Below are positions 54,784-64,000 of a stretch of DNA of 64,000 bases, piece by piece. This DNA comes from Pseudomonadota bacterium (GTDB taxonomy: Bacteria > Pseudomonadota > Gammaproteobacteria > Burkholderiales > Burkholderiaceae_C): the NCBI GenBank assembly GCA_021799355.1, contig JAJZAQ010000001.1:62001-126000 (forward strand), written 5' to 3'. Below the pieces are notes generated by a model. That model was not told the origin of the DNA and did not search any database. It saw nothing but the letters and a program-made list of their open reading frames with translations. Position 1 is the stretch's first letter. Every line of letters begins with the position of its first letter. A program made the position numbers and the translations under genes.

Positions 54784-55680
54784 ATGTCCATTCGTCGCAT
54801 CCTGTCTGCCTTGCTGCGCGGTTGTCTGCTGTGGGTCGGCGCCCTGGCCGCGGCAGCGCATGCCGCGCCGGTGCCGGTGGTCGCGGCAGAAAGCACATAC
54901 GGCGTGATCGCCCAGGCCATCGGCGGTGACCAGGTCACCGTCGACAGCATCATCCGCAACCCCAACGTCGACCCGCACAGCTTCGAGGCCACGCCCGAAG
55001 TGGCGCGACAGGTGGCGCGTGCGCGTATCGTCCTGCTCAACGGCCTGGGTTACGACGCCTGGATGCAGCAGCTGCTGGCCGCCAACCCGGCGCCGCAGCG
55101 CGTGGTCATCGTGGCCGCGCAGCTCGATCCGTCGCGGATCATGGCAGACAGGAATCCCCATGTGTTTTACGACCCGGTGGTGATGCAGCGGGTGGCGCAG
55201 CGTCTGACCGGTGAGCTGCAGCGCCTCGATCCGGCGCATGCCGCACAGTTCGCGCAGCGGCTGGCCGCGTTCGACGCCGGCTTGCGGCGCCTCATCGCGG
55301 CACAAGCCGCGCTGGCCATGGCGCATCCGCGGTTGCAGGTCAGCGCCACCGAGCCGGTGGCCGGCTATCTGCTGCGGCAGTTGGGGTGGGTGAGCCTGGG
55401 GCAGAAACTGCAATTCGACGTGATGAACGGCACCGAGCCGTCACCCGCCGAGGTCGCCCGGTTCGAGGACGATTTGCGGCAGCACAAAGCCGCATTGCTG
55501 TTCTACAACCGCCAGGTCAACGATCCGCTGACCAGCCGTCTGCGCGCCATCGCCCGGCAGGCCGGAGTGGCTGTGGTCGGTGTGGACGAATTCGTTCCGC
55601 CGCAGACCAGCTACGTGCAATGGCAACTGCAGACGCTGGACGCCATCGGCCGGGCCTTGCGCAAGGACAGCCGGCATTGA
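54784..55680 (+). CDS. Zn/Mn-type ABC transporter substrate-binding protein (second system)
   Basis: The 298-residue cluster A-I metal-binding protein has a signal peptide (about residues 1-28, ending AAHAAP). Ligand positions are His in NVDPHSFEATP, His in NPHVFYDPVV, Glu in SATEPVAGYL and Asp in VGVDEFVPP. The sequence differs clearly from the ZnuA at 35049. The Zur-like box argues for zinc, though manganese cannot be ruled out. A GTG three bases upstream is an alternative start. Confidence 0.85.
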   Translation: MSIRRILSALLRGCLLWVGALAAAAHAAPVPVVAAESTYGVIAQAIGGDQVTVDSIIRNPNVDPHSFEATPEVARQVARARIVLLNGLGYDAWMQQLLAANPAPQRVVIVAAQLDPSRIMADRNPHVFYDPVVMQRVAQRLTGELQRLDPAHAAQFAQRLAAFDAGLRRLIAAQAALAMAHPRLQVSATEPVAGYLLRQLGWVSLGQKLQFDVMNGTEPSPAEVARFEDDLRQHKAALLFYNRQVNDPLTSRLRAIARQAGVAVVGVDEFVPPQTSYVQWQLQTLDAIGRALRKDSRH

Positions 55681-56537
55681 ACGCGCTGACTGCAGCAGCA
55701 TCGCCGGATTGGGCGATCGATGCCGAAGGTCTGCGCTGTCTGCTCGGCGGCCGCACCGTGGTCGATGGCCTGGATCTGCGTATCGCCTCAGGGCAGTTCG
55801 TCGGTGTGTTCGGTGCCAATGGCGCGGGCAAGACCACGCTGCTGCGCGCGTTGCTCGGTCTGGTGCCGGTGCAGGCGCAGCGCCTGCGGCTGCTCGGTGC
55901 CGAAGGCGTCAGCCGCCGCACGCAGGTGGGCTATGTGGCGCAGCGCGACCCCGTCGGTGCCGACAGTTTTTTGCGCGTGCGCAGTTTCGTCGCCGCGGCG
56001 TGGCAGGGTGAGCGCTGGGGTCTGGGCTGGTCGCAGGCGGCGCAGCGCAATCTGGCGGTGGATCGGGCGCTGCGCGCCCTGGAAATCGGCGATCTGGCCG
56101 AGCGCGGGATGGACACGCTGTCCGGCGGGCAGCGGCAGCGCGTGCGCATCGCCCAGGCGCTGGTCAATCCGGTGCGCATGCTGCTGCTCGATGAACCGTT
56201 GTCCAACCTCGATCCGCAGGCGCAGCAGCGCATTCTGCTCACCGCCCGCAGGCTGTGCAGCGAGCAGGGGATCACCGTGCTGATGACCGCGCACGACATC
56301 AACCCCCTGTTGCCGCACATGGATCGCGTGCTCTATCTGGCCGAAGGCCGCGGACGGCTGGGTACGGTGGACGAGGTGGTCAACGGCCCGGCGCTGAGCG
56401 CGCTCTACGGCGTGCCGATGGCCGTGGCGCGCGACGCAGGCTATGTGTTCATCCACCCCGCGCACGGCTTCATGGCCGAGGGCGCGGCGCATTGCTGCGA
56501 CCCCGATCACGCGGCAAGCCACCGGGAGGGGGCATGA
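55677..56537 (+). CDS. Metal ABC transporter ATP-binding protein (second system)
   Basis: The 286-residue ABC ATPase has Walker A GANGAGKTT, signature LSGGQRQRV, Walker B LLLDEPLSNLD and the switch His in TAHDINPLLP. The start is a TTG at 55677 overlapping the upstream stop (TTGA); no ATG or GTG fits. The C-terminal tail AAHCCDPDHAASH is rich in His and Cys and may bind zinc, like the His-rich tail of the other ZnuC. The stop overlaps the permease ATG. Confidence 0.86.
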   Translation: MNALTAAASPDWAIDAEGLRCLLGGRTVVDGLDLRIASGQFVGVFGANGAGKTTLLRALLGLVPVQAQRLRLLGAEGVSRRTQVGYVAQRDPVGADSFLRVRSFVAAAWQGERWGLGWSQAAQRNLAVDRALRALEIGDLAERGMDTLSGGQRQRVRIAQALVNPVRMLLLDEPLSNLDPQAQQRILLTARRLCSEQGITVLMTAHDINPLLPHMDRVLYLAEGRGRLGTVDEVVNGPALSALYGVPMAVARDAGYVFIHPAHGFMAEGAAHCCDPDHAASHREGA

Positions 56538-57349
56538 TCCTCGGTCTGGAATACGGTTTCATGCGGCATGCATTCGTCGCCGGCAGTGCCATTGCCGTGC
56601 TCGGCGCTGCCGTGGGCTATTTCATCACCCTGCGCCGTCAGGCGTTTGCCGCGCATGCGCTGTCGCATGTCGGTTTTGCCGGTGCCGCCGGGGCGATTTT
56701 GCTCGGCGCCAGCGCCTATCTCGGCCTGTTCACTTTCACCCTGGCCAGCGCGCTGGGGCTGGCGTTGACCGCAGGACGCCTGCGCGAGCGCGACGTGGGC
56801 ATCGGCATGGTGCTGATGTTCGCCCTGGGGCTGGGCGTGCTGTTTCTCAACCTCTACACGGCAAACGCGCAATCGGCGATGAGCATTCTGTTTGGCAGCA
56901 TCGTCGGCGTGACCGCGGCGCAGGCAGGGCTGTCGCTCGCCGTGTGCCTGGCTGGTCTGGCCGCGCTGGCGGTGATGTACCGGCCGCTGTGTTTCGCCAG
57001 CTTCAACCCCGAAGGTGCACAGGCGCGCGGTGTGAACACGCGGCGGCTGGATCTGCTGTTTCTCCTGCTGGTCGCGGTGACGGTGGCGATTGCCGTGCCG
57101 GTCATCGGGGCGCTGCTCATCTTCGCCCTGCTCATCGGCCCGGCGGCCACGGCACAGGCGCTCAGCCGCAGCGTGGGCGGCGGTATGGTGTTATCGATGG
57201 TGCTCGGCCTGATCGTCACCTGGAGCGGCCTGGCCGCTGCCTACACCATCGGCTATCCAGCCAGCACGTGGATCGCCACGCTGAGTTTTGCCGCCTACGC
57301 GCTGGCCTTGCTCTGGCGCGCCCGACGGCATGCCGTGGTCGCCGAGTGA
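56534..57349 (+). CDS. Metal ABC transporter permease (second system)
   Basis: The 271-residue ABC-3 family permease has about eight helices. RRQAFAAHALSHVGFAGAAGAILLG is the family signature (near residues 34-58), followed by NAQSAMSILFGSIVGV and NPEGAQARGVNTRRLDLLFLLL. It should form the channel with the ATPase encoded just upstream (four-base overlap). The metal is inferred to be zinc from the Zur-like box. Confidence 0.88.
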   Translation: MILGLEYGFMRHAFVAGSAIAVLGAAVGYFITLRRQAFAAHALSHVGFAGAAGAILLGASAYLGLFTFTLASALGLALTAGRLRERDVGIGMVLMFALGLGVLFLNLYTANAQSAMSILFGSIVGVTAAQAGLSLAVCLAGLAALAVMYRPLCFASFNPEGAQARGVNTRRLDLLFLLLVAVTVAIAVPVIGALLIFALLIGPAATAQALSRSVGGGMVLSMVLGLIVTWSGLAAAYTIGYPASTWIATLSFAAYALALLWRARRHAVVAE

Positions 57350-57389
57350 TCCGCCCGCGCCGTTCCGTACTTCCCAACCCTTCCGACGT

Positions 57390-57791
57390 ATGAGCCAAAC
57401 CCCCGCAAACCACCAGAGCACGCCGGCAGTCCCGATGCGCGTGATGCTGCGCGCCAAGTTGCACCGCGCCACGCTCACCGGCGCCGACCTGCACTACGAA
57501 GGCTCTTGCGGCATCGACCAGACCCTGCTCGATGCCTGCGACATCCTCCCCGGCGAACAGATCGAGATCTACAACGTGACCAATGGTGCGCGGCTGAGCA
57601 CCTACGCCATCGCCGAGCCGCCGGGCAGCGGCCGCATCACCCTGAACGGTTCGGCGGCGCGCCACGCCGCGCTCGGTGACCTGCTCATCATCTGTACTTA
57701 CGCCCCGATGGACGACGCCACCGCGCGCGCATTTCGCCCGCGGATCGCGTTGCTCGATGCCGGCAACCGCATCGCCAGCATGAAGGAGTGA
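57390..57791 (+). CDS. panD: Aspartate 1-decarboxylase
   Basis: The 133-residue pyruvoyl enzyme makes beta-alanine for pantothenate and CoA. The self-cleavage site Gly38-Ser39 lies in LHYEGSCGID, with the Lys/Arg-rich N-terminal MRVMLRAKLHRA before it and INGSAARHA-like LNGSAARHA in the second half. The annotated ATG gives a 15-residue extension; the ATG at 57435 would match the family N-terminus better and may be the true start. Neither has a clear ribosome-binding site. Confidence 0.92.
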   Translation: MSQTPANHQSTPAVPMRVMLRAKLHRATLTGADLHYEGSCGIDQTLLDACDILPGEQIEIYNVTNGARLSTYAIAEPPGSGRITLNGSAARHAALGDLLIICTYAPMDDATARAFRPRIALLDAGNRIASMKE

Positions 57792-57870
57792 GACCGGCAG
57801 GCCAGCAGCGCCGACGCCGCCTGGCGGGCAGACAGGCGGCGAGCCGGCGGCGTGTCGCCGTGACGGGCGT

Positions 57871-59559
<1,689 letters not shown>

Positions 59560-59719
59560 GGCTGGCAAGGAAGGCAAAACGTCAAAATTGCAATTGTCGC
59601 GCGAACGCGGCGCAGGCACTTTGCGCAAACCGGGTGGCAGACGTATCCAAAGGTAAATCCTGCCCCCGCGCCGGGCGCAGGGAGCGATTGCACGTGCCGA
59701 CCCCGTACACTTCACGCCC

Positions 59720-60547
59720 ATGCTAGTTCACCCCGACTTCAACCCCATCGCCCTGCAACTCGGCCCGATCAAGGTGCACTGGTATGGCATCATGTACCTG
59801 CTGGGCTTCATCACCTTCTGGCTGCTGGCGCAAAAGCGGCTGAAAGACCAGCCTTACGCGCGCCAGGGCTGGACATCACGCGACATCGAGGACCTGCTGT
59901 TTGCCGGCGTGCTCGGGGTGATTCTGGGCGGGCGCACCGGTTACGTGCTGTTTTACCAGCCGGGGTACTACTTTTCGCACCCCGGCCAGATCGTCGCCGT
60001 GTGGGACGGCGGCATGTCGTTTCACGGCGGTCTGCTCGGCGTGATGGTCGCGGCCTTCTGGTTCGCGCGCTCACGGCGCTATTCATGGCTGCAGATCATG
60101 GATTTCGTCGCTCCGCTGATCCCGCCCGGACTGGCGTTTGGCCGCATCGGCAATTTCATCAACGGCGAACTGTGGGGGCGTCCGGCGCCGGCGTGGTGGC
60201 CAGGGGCGATGATCTATCCCGAATCCGGCAGCATGGTGCCGCGGTTTCCGTCCGAACTGTACGAGATGTTTCTCGAAGGCATCGTGCTGTTTGCCGTGCT
60301 GTGGTGGCTGTCGCGCAGGGAGCGGCCGCGCGGCTTCATCGCCGGGTGTTTTGCGCTCGGCTACGGCCTGGCACGGTTTACCGCCGAATTTTTCCGCCAG
60401 CCTGACGCCTTCCTCGGTTACCTCTGGCTGCATCTGACCATGGGGCAGCTGCTGTCGCTGCCGCTCATCGCCCTGGGCATCGGCATGATCTGGTGGTCGC
60501 TGCGCAGGCAAAAACGCTTGCTCGCGCAGGGATTGTCGGCGAGCTGA
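59720..60547 (+). CDS. lgt: Prolipoprotein diacylglyceryl transferase
   Basis: The 275-residue inner-membrane enzyme attaches diacylglycerol to lipobox Cys. Seven helices are expected. The family signature [15 protein letters not shown] is present, as are [12 protein letters not shown] (conserved His) and [13 protein letters not shown]. It would process the spherulin-like lipoprotein of this window among others. Confidence 0.96.
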   Translation: MLVHPDFNPIALQLGPIKVHWYGIMYLLGFITFWLLAQKRLKDQPYARQGWTSRDIEDLLFAGVLGVILGGRTGYVLFYQPGYYFSHPGQIVAVWDGGMSFHGGLLGVMVAAFWFARSRRYSWLQIMDFVAPLIPPGLAFGRIGNFINGELWGRPAPAWWPGAMIYPESGSMVPRFPSELYEMFLEGIVLFAVLWWLSRRERPRGFIAGCFALGYGLARFTAEFFRQPDAFLGYLWLHLTMGQLLSLPLIALGIGMIWWSLRRQKRLLAQGLSAS

Positions 60548-60560
60548 CTGTGTGACGGTT

Positions 60561-61004
60561 TCACCCCGGCGGCTGCGCCTGCTCCGGGGCGGCGATGTCC
60601 AGCCCGAAAGGCTGCGCACGTCGGGCCAGTCGCAACACGGCGCGGTCGCGGCTCAACAGCCAGCGAGCCTGCCGGGCCAGCGCCAGGTCGATGAACATCT
60701 GGTCATTGCGGTCGATGCAGCGTAACTGCGCGTGTTGCGGTGCGGCAGTGCAGGGTTCGCCCCAGCGGCTGAACGCTTGCGACAGCTTGTCGGTCGATTG
60801 CTGTGCATCGAACCGTCGACTCAGCGCTGGGTACTGCGCCACGCGCAGCGCCTCGGCGAGCATCGCGGCGGTGTACAGCCAGCGGATGCGCTGCGCAACG
60901 ATGGCCTGTGTCCAGGGCTGCACGCGCGGGTCGCCGAACAGCACCCAGTCGAGCACGATCTGGGTGTCGATGACCACGGCGGCGCGATCGGTGAAAGAGG
61001 CCAC
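60561..61004 (-). CDS. PIN-domain protein (putative RNase, no adjacent antitoxin)
   Basis: The 147-residue protein has the PIN acidic residues: Asp13 in VVIDTQIVLDW, a Glu in LAEALR and Asp residues in RNDQMFIDLALA, then WLLSRDRAVL. It belongs to the putative-toxin PIN subgroup, but no small antitoxin gene lies upstream; the neighbours are 6S RNA and lgt. It may be a chromosomal RNase rather than a toxin. Its start is 22 bases from the predicted 6S 3' end. Confidence 0.78.
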   Translation of the reverse strand: MASFTDRAAVVIDTQIVLDWVLFGDPRVQPWTQAIVAQRIRWLYTAAMLAEALRVAQYPALSRRFDAQQSTDKLSQAFSRWGEPCTAAPQHAQLRCIDRNDQMFIDLALARQARWLLSRDRAVLRLARRAQPFGLDIAAPEQAQPPG

Positions 61005-61025
61005 AGGGTGCAGGTGCGGGGAAGG

Positions 61026-61202
61026 GTGTCTGCCGAAACCCGCGCGGGTGTTGATCCCTGAACCCTACTGGGACAGGTGGGCGAGGTCACTGTGTTTTGG
61101 GGACATCTGCGCGAGACGTCGCGCGCCCACACAAAATTTCCAAGCCCGAGGCACACATTTATCGGTTCAAGAAATGCCGACCCGAACGAGCCCGGCAGAC
61201 AG
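61026..61202 (-). ncRNA. ssrS: 6S RNA (RNA polymerase holoenzyme regulator)
   Basis: A region of about 177 bases on the minus strand is closed by complementary ends (TGTCTGCCG with CGGCAGACA). The 5' part contains TTGAACCGATAAAT, resembling the E. coli CTGAGCCGATATTT segment. The 3' part contains GGGTTCAGGGATCAACA, resembling GGGTTCAAGGGTTACAG. The large central region is left open, as in 6S. It lies directly downstream of zapA on the same strand, the conserved place for this gene. Exact ends are approximate. 6S sequesters sigma-70 polymerase in stationary phase. Confidence 0.85.
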
Positions 61203-61241
61203 CGGCATTCTACCCCTGCCGCAGCCGAGCGGGCAGGACGT

Positions 61242-61577
61242 TCAGAGCAACTGGCCGTCGGCGCCCAGGGCTTCGTCGAGCCGCTGGCTCAGCCGCGCCA
61301 GAACCTGGGCGTCTGCAGCATCCTGCGCTGCGTCGGACGCAGCCTGAGGGGGCGGCGCGCCCAGCGCCTGCCGGGCCTCGATCAAGCTGTGCGCCAGGTT
61401 GAGCGCGGCAAGCACGGCGATGCGCTCTCTCGCCCGCACCTTGCCCATGTCGCGGATGGCGCACATTTCATTGTCCACTTCGCGCACCGCGGCCAGCAGC
61501 GCGGCCTGCTCGTCTGCAGGGCAGGCCAGGGTGTAGATCTGGCCCATGATGTTCACATCCAACGTCGTGGTGGTCAT
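61242..61577 (-). CDS. zapA: Cell division protein ZapA
   Basis: The 111-residue protein has a ZapA globular start (TTTLDVNIMGQIYTLACPADEQAALLAAVREVDNEM split across residues 2-38). A coiled-coil helix follows (KVRARERIAVLAALNLAHSLIEA). It stabilises FtsZ rings at midcell. The ATG at 61577 overlaps the stop of the upstream zapB-like gene (ATGA). 6S RNA follows. Confidence 0.92.
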   Translation of the reverse strand: MTTTTLDVNIMGQIYTLACPADEQAALLAAVREVDNEMCAIRDMGKVRARERIAVLAALNLAHSLIEARQALGAPPPQAASDAAQDAADAQVLARLSQRLDEALGADGQLL

Positions 61578-61816
61578 GCGGAAGTCTCGGGCTTGCCGGG
61601 GATGGAGGTCGTCTGCTCCAGCCGCAACAGCAGTTTGTCGATACGCTGCGTGGCGTCGAGCAGGCGCTGCCGCAGCTGGTCGCGCTCGGCTTCGAGCTGC
61701 TGCAGGCGCTCGCTGAGCAGGGCATTGGTGCGCTGCAGTTCGGCATGGCGCAGCAGCAGGCGCTCTACGCGCTCCTGCAACTGGGCCACGGCGGCAGAGG
61801 GCTGGCGTTCGTCCAT
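61574..61816 (-). CDS. ZapB-like coiled-coil protein
   Basis: The 80-residue protein is almost entirely a heptad-repeat coiled coil (AVAQLQERVERLLLRHAEL ... RQRLLDATQRIDKLLLRLEQ). Small coiled-coil proteins of this type directly precede zapA in betaproteobacteria and are thought to be ZapB-like division factors. Its stop overlaps the zapA start, so the pair is translationally coupled. Identity rests on position and structure rather than on a specific motif. Confidence 0.8.
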   Translation of the reverse strand: MDERQPSAAVAQLQERVERLLLRHAELQRTNALLSERLQQLEAERDQLRQRLLDATQRIDKLLLRLEQTTSIPGKPETSA

Positions 61817-61884
61817 GCCCCCATTCTACGGGGCGACGGCGGCACGGCGGCAAACCCGGGTGCAAACGACGTTAACATGCAGGA

Positions 61885-62090
61885 TGTTGGTGCTCGCGCG
61901 GCTGTGGCCGCGCAGTTAAACGGGAAACAGGAAGAGCGCTGCCGCCGGCATGTCCTCCAGCCTGTGCTGCCCCCGCAACGGTCAGCGGCCGAAGGCGCAT
62001 GCCTTCCGTCCGGACACGCGCCCCACTGAACCCAGCAAGGTTTGGGAAGGGGGTCCGGATCGTGCCGCCAGCCCGGATACCGGCCAACGA
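61885..62090 (+). promoter_or_regulatory. Cobalamin riboswitch
   Basis: The order of elements is that of the B12 aptamer. A GGTGCTCGCG stem start is followed by GTTAAACGGGAAACAGGAA, then GCTGCCCCCGCAACGGTCAG. CCCCACTGAACCC and TGGGAAGG come next, and finally the B12-box-like GCCAGCCCGGATACCGGCC at about 62067-62085. It lies on the same strand as the B12-receptor gene starting at 62257. The intervening bases (62091-62256) hold no gene and no T-tract terminator, so control is probably at translation. Ends are approximate. Confidence 0.93.
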
Positions 62091-62256
62091 CGAGAGGGCG
62101 GAGCCTCGGGCGGAGGCGGCGCATCCCAGCCAGGGTTGCGCAGCCGAACCACGCTGCCCTGAACCGGTGATGCCCGCAGCCAGCCGCAGACCCGCCCTGA
62201 CCGCGCCCAGCCGTGCGGGGGAACACGGCGGCGCATCCTCATCCGGAACGTTGACC

Positions 62257-64000
62257 ATGTTCGAGCAGTTTGTCGCCCCCGGCGTCGCCGCGGCCGCCTC
62301 ATGTCCGCGGCGCACAACCTCGCAGACCGTCGCCCAAACAACCGCGTTGCCGCGCAATGCGCTGGCCATTGCGCTGGCATTGCTCGCCGCTGGCGCGCAT
62401 GCACAATCGACCGTACCCGACACGTCCCTGCCTCCCGTCGTGGTGTCCGCCACCGGCTATGCGCAGCCGCTGTCGCAGGCGCTGCCCAGCGTCAGCGTGA
62501 TCACCCGCGAGCAGATCGAACAAAGCGGTGCGCAGAACCTCACCACGTTGCTGCAACAGGTCGCCGGGGTGCAGGTCACGAGCAACGGTGGGCCAGGGCA
62601 GAGCGGCAATGTCTATCTGCGTGGTTTTGGCGGCCCGGATGTGCTCGTGCTGCTCGACGGCGTGCCGATCAACGCGCAGGACAGCACCGGGGTGGCTTAC
62701 CTCAACAACTTCACCACCGACCAGATCGAACGGGTGGAAATCATCCGCGGCAACGTCTCGGCGATCTACGGTTCCGGGGCGATCGGCGGCGTGGTGCTGA
62801 TCACCACCCGCGGGGGCAGCAAGACACCGCAGGCCTCCGTGGGCATGACGGCCGGCAGCCGCGGCACCTACACGACCTCGGCCAACGCCAGCGGAGTGGT
62901 CGGCAACACCGCGCTGCAGGCTGGGATCAGCCGCTACACGACGCAGGGCTTCAGCGCCGTCAACCCGGCGCAATGGGCCAACGCCAACCCCAACGCCAAT
63001 GGCTACCGCAACACCACGCTGAACGGTTCGATCGCGCAAACGCTCGCCCCCGGGCAGACCCTCGGACTACGCGCGTTCCGCAGCGAAGGCCGCGCCAGCT
63101 ACGACAGCTACGGCGCTTATGCCAGCCCGACCGACACGAACCTCAGTTCGACCACGCAAGAGCTGGTTCAACTCTTCAGCGACAACCGCCTCACCGCCGC
63201 CTGGCAGTCTCACCTCAGCGTGTCGCAACAGAGCACGACCAACACCGCGGAGAATTTCAGCGCCTATCCCTACAGCGGCAGCTACCGCACACGCATCCAG
63301 CAGCTGTTGTGGCGCAATGTGGTGTGGCTGGGGGCAGGCTGGACAGCCACCGGTGGGGTCGACTGGCAGCAGCAGTCGATTTCATCGATCACCGGGTCGA
63401 TCGCCAGCAGGCAGCGCAACGCCAGGGCGGTGTTTGCCGGTGTCGATGGCGCGTTTGGCGGTAACGACTTCCAGCTCAACCTGCGGCATGATGCGATCGA
63501 CGGCTATAGCGGACAAAACAGCGTGTATTTGGGTTATGGCCGTGAGCTGGGCGCGGGTTTCAAGGCGATCGCCAGCTATTCCACCGCGTTCAATGCCGCG
63601 CCGCTGGGTTACCTTTACGCGCCGTACTACGGCAACCCCGATCTGCGGCCAGAGAAGGCGCACTCGGCCGAAGCGGGCCTGCAGTGGTCGCAGAGCGGCA
63701 ATGTGCTGCGTGCCATGCTGTTCCAGACCAAGGCCACCGACCAGTGGCAGTACGACTTCACCACCAGCACCTTCCAGAACATCGCCAGTAGCCGCACGCG
63801 GGGGGTCGAGTTCAGCGGCCGTGGCGCGTGGAACGGCTGGGGGTACGATGCCAATCTGACGCTGCAGCAGCCGGTGAATACCAGCCTACCGGGAGATCCC
63901 ACGTTGCAGCGCCGCGCCCGCAGCATGGCCAACGTCACGCTCAACCGCGAAATTGGCGCGGTGTTGCTCGGCGCGGCAGTGCACTACAGCGGTGCCCGCT
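62257..64000 (+). CDS. btuB: TonB-dependent vitamin B12 receptor, BtuB type (3' truncated by window)
   Basis: The frame is open from ATG 62257 to the window end (581 codons seen, no stop). An N-terminal signal region ends near GAHAQS (about residue 51). The TonB box is in LPPVVVSATGY. The plug domain contains VYLRGFGGPDVLVLLDGVPINAQ and RVEIIRGNVSAIYGSGAIGGVVLI; beta strands of the barrel follow (EGRASYDSYGAY, NPDLRPEKAHSAEAG). The cobalamin riboswitch upstream identifies the likely substrate as B12 or another corrinoid. The N-terminus before the signal core is unusually long (about 35 residues); a later start is possible. Confidence 0.88.
   Translation, partial: MFEQFVAPGVAAAASCPRRTTSQTVAQTTALPRNALAIALALLAAGAHAQSTVPDTSLPPVVVSATGYAQPLSQALPSVSVITREQIEQSGAQNLTTLLQQVAGVQVTSNGGPGQSGNVYLRGFGGPDVLVLLDGVPINAQDSTGVAYLNNFTTDQIERVEIIRGNVSAIYGSGAIGGVVLITTRGGSKTPQASVGMTAGSRGTYTTSANASGVVGNTALQAGISRYTTQGFSAVNPAQWANANPNANGYRNTTLNGSIAQTLAPGQTLGLRAFRSEGRASYDSYGAYASPTDTNLSSTTQELVQLFSDNRLTAAWQSHLSVSQQSTTNTAENFSAYPYSGSYRTRIQQLLWRNVVWLGAGWTATGGVDWQQQSISSITGSIASRQRNARAVFAGVDGAFGGNDFQLNLRHDAIDGYSGQNSVYLGYGRELGAGFKAIASYSTAFNAAPLGYLYAPYYGNPDLRPEKAHSAEAGLQWSQSGNVLRAMLFQTKATDQWQYDFTTSTFQNIASSRTRGVEFSGRGAWNGWGYDANLTLQQPVNTSLPGDPTLQRRARSMANVTLNREIGAVLLGAAVHYSGAR

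Noticed and set aside
60561..61004. Complete toxin-antitoxin module
   Set aside because: Only the PIN gene exists; the DNA upstream encodes 6S RNA and no antitoxin frame.

Overview
The window reads as a stretch of a GC-rich betaproteobacterial chromosome, most likely Burkholderiales. Indicators are gene orders typical of that group: recD-greB, yicC-gmk-rpoZ-spoT, rph-rdgB-hemW, rimP-nusA-infB-rbfA-truB-typA, xseB-ispA-(dsbB)-dxs-folE2, glnA-ntrB-ntrC and zapB-zapA-6S RNA. A periplasmic SorAB sulfite dehydrogenase points to a sulfur-oxidising lifestyle, as in Thiomonas-like or Tepidimonas-like bacteria, but the genus cannot be fixed from the sequence alone. No phage, insertion sequence, rRNA or CRISPR array is visible.

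Layout. 1-10082: the 3' end of recD, greB, the stringent-response/nucleotide block (spoT, rpoZ, gmk, yicC), a Ser/Thr kinase with its PP2C phosphatase, then rph, rdgB and hemW. 10109-18902: tRNA-Ser(UGA), then the transcription/translation operon rimP to typA behind a long leader that contains a promoter and an attenuator-like terminator. 18921-22410: a DMT exporter, a spherulin-4-like lipoprotein, and sorAB on the other strand. 22411-27068: a long non-coding region and a three-gene, lower-GC exopolysaccharide operon (PEP-CTERM-type sugar transferase, UDP-HexNAc dehydrogenase, UDP-GlcNAc 4-epimerase). 27122-31213: dienelactone hydrolase, two UspA proteins, a mercaptopyruvate-type sulfurtransferase and a Rieske oxygenase. 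31370-38577: isoprenoid precursor genes, with a Zur-boxed znuA/znuCB unit lying between dxs and folE2. 38627-44220: mutS, and a divergent cluster (outer-membrane-like DUF6662 protein, FMN-binding protein, ApbE, cytochrome-b-like membrane protein) behind a Fur-like palindrome. 44145-47960: a four-gene carrier-protein cassette (PrmC-like methyltransferase with a mutated catalytic Asn, NadE-like synthetase, acyl carrier protein, acyl-AMP ligase). 48158-53900: a CinA-like protein, then glnA-ntrB-ntrC with two NtrC sites and a sigma-54 promoter. 53870-57791: xth, a second zinc ABC transporter with its own Zur-like box, and panD. 57871-64000: ilvD, lgt, a PIN protein, 6S RNA, zapA/zapB, and a cobalamin riboswitch in front of a btuB-type receptor that runs off the window and has no stop codon inside it.

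How the genes work together. Several regulatory circuits can be read from DNA signals: zinc starvation (two transporters plus zinc-independent FolE2), iron (flavin-based extracytoplasmic electron transfer), nitrogen (glnA promoter of the E. coli glnAp2 type), B12 (riboswitch-receptor) and attenuation of the rimP operon. The best candidates for undescribed biology are the carrier-protein cassette at 44145-47960 and the Fur-boxed flavin electron-transfer cluster at 41323-44220.
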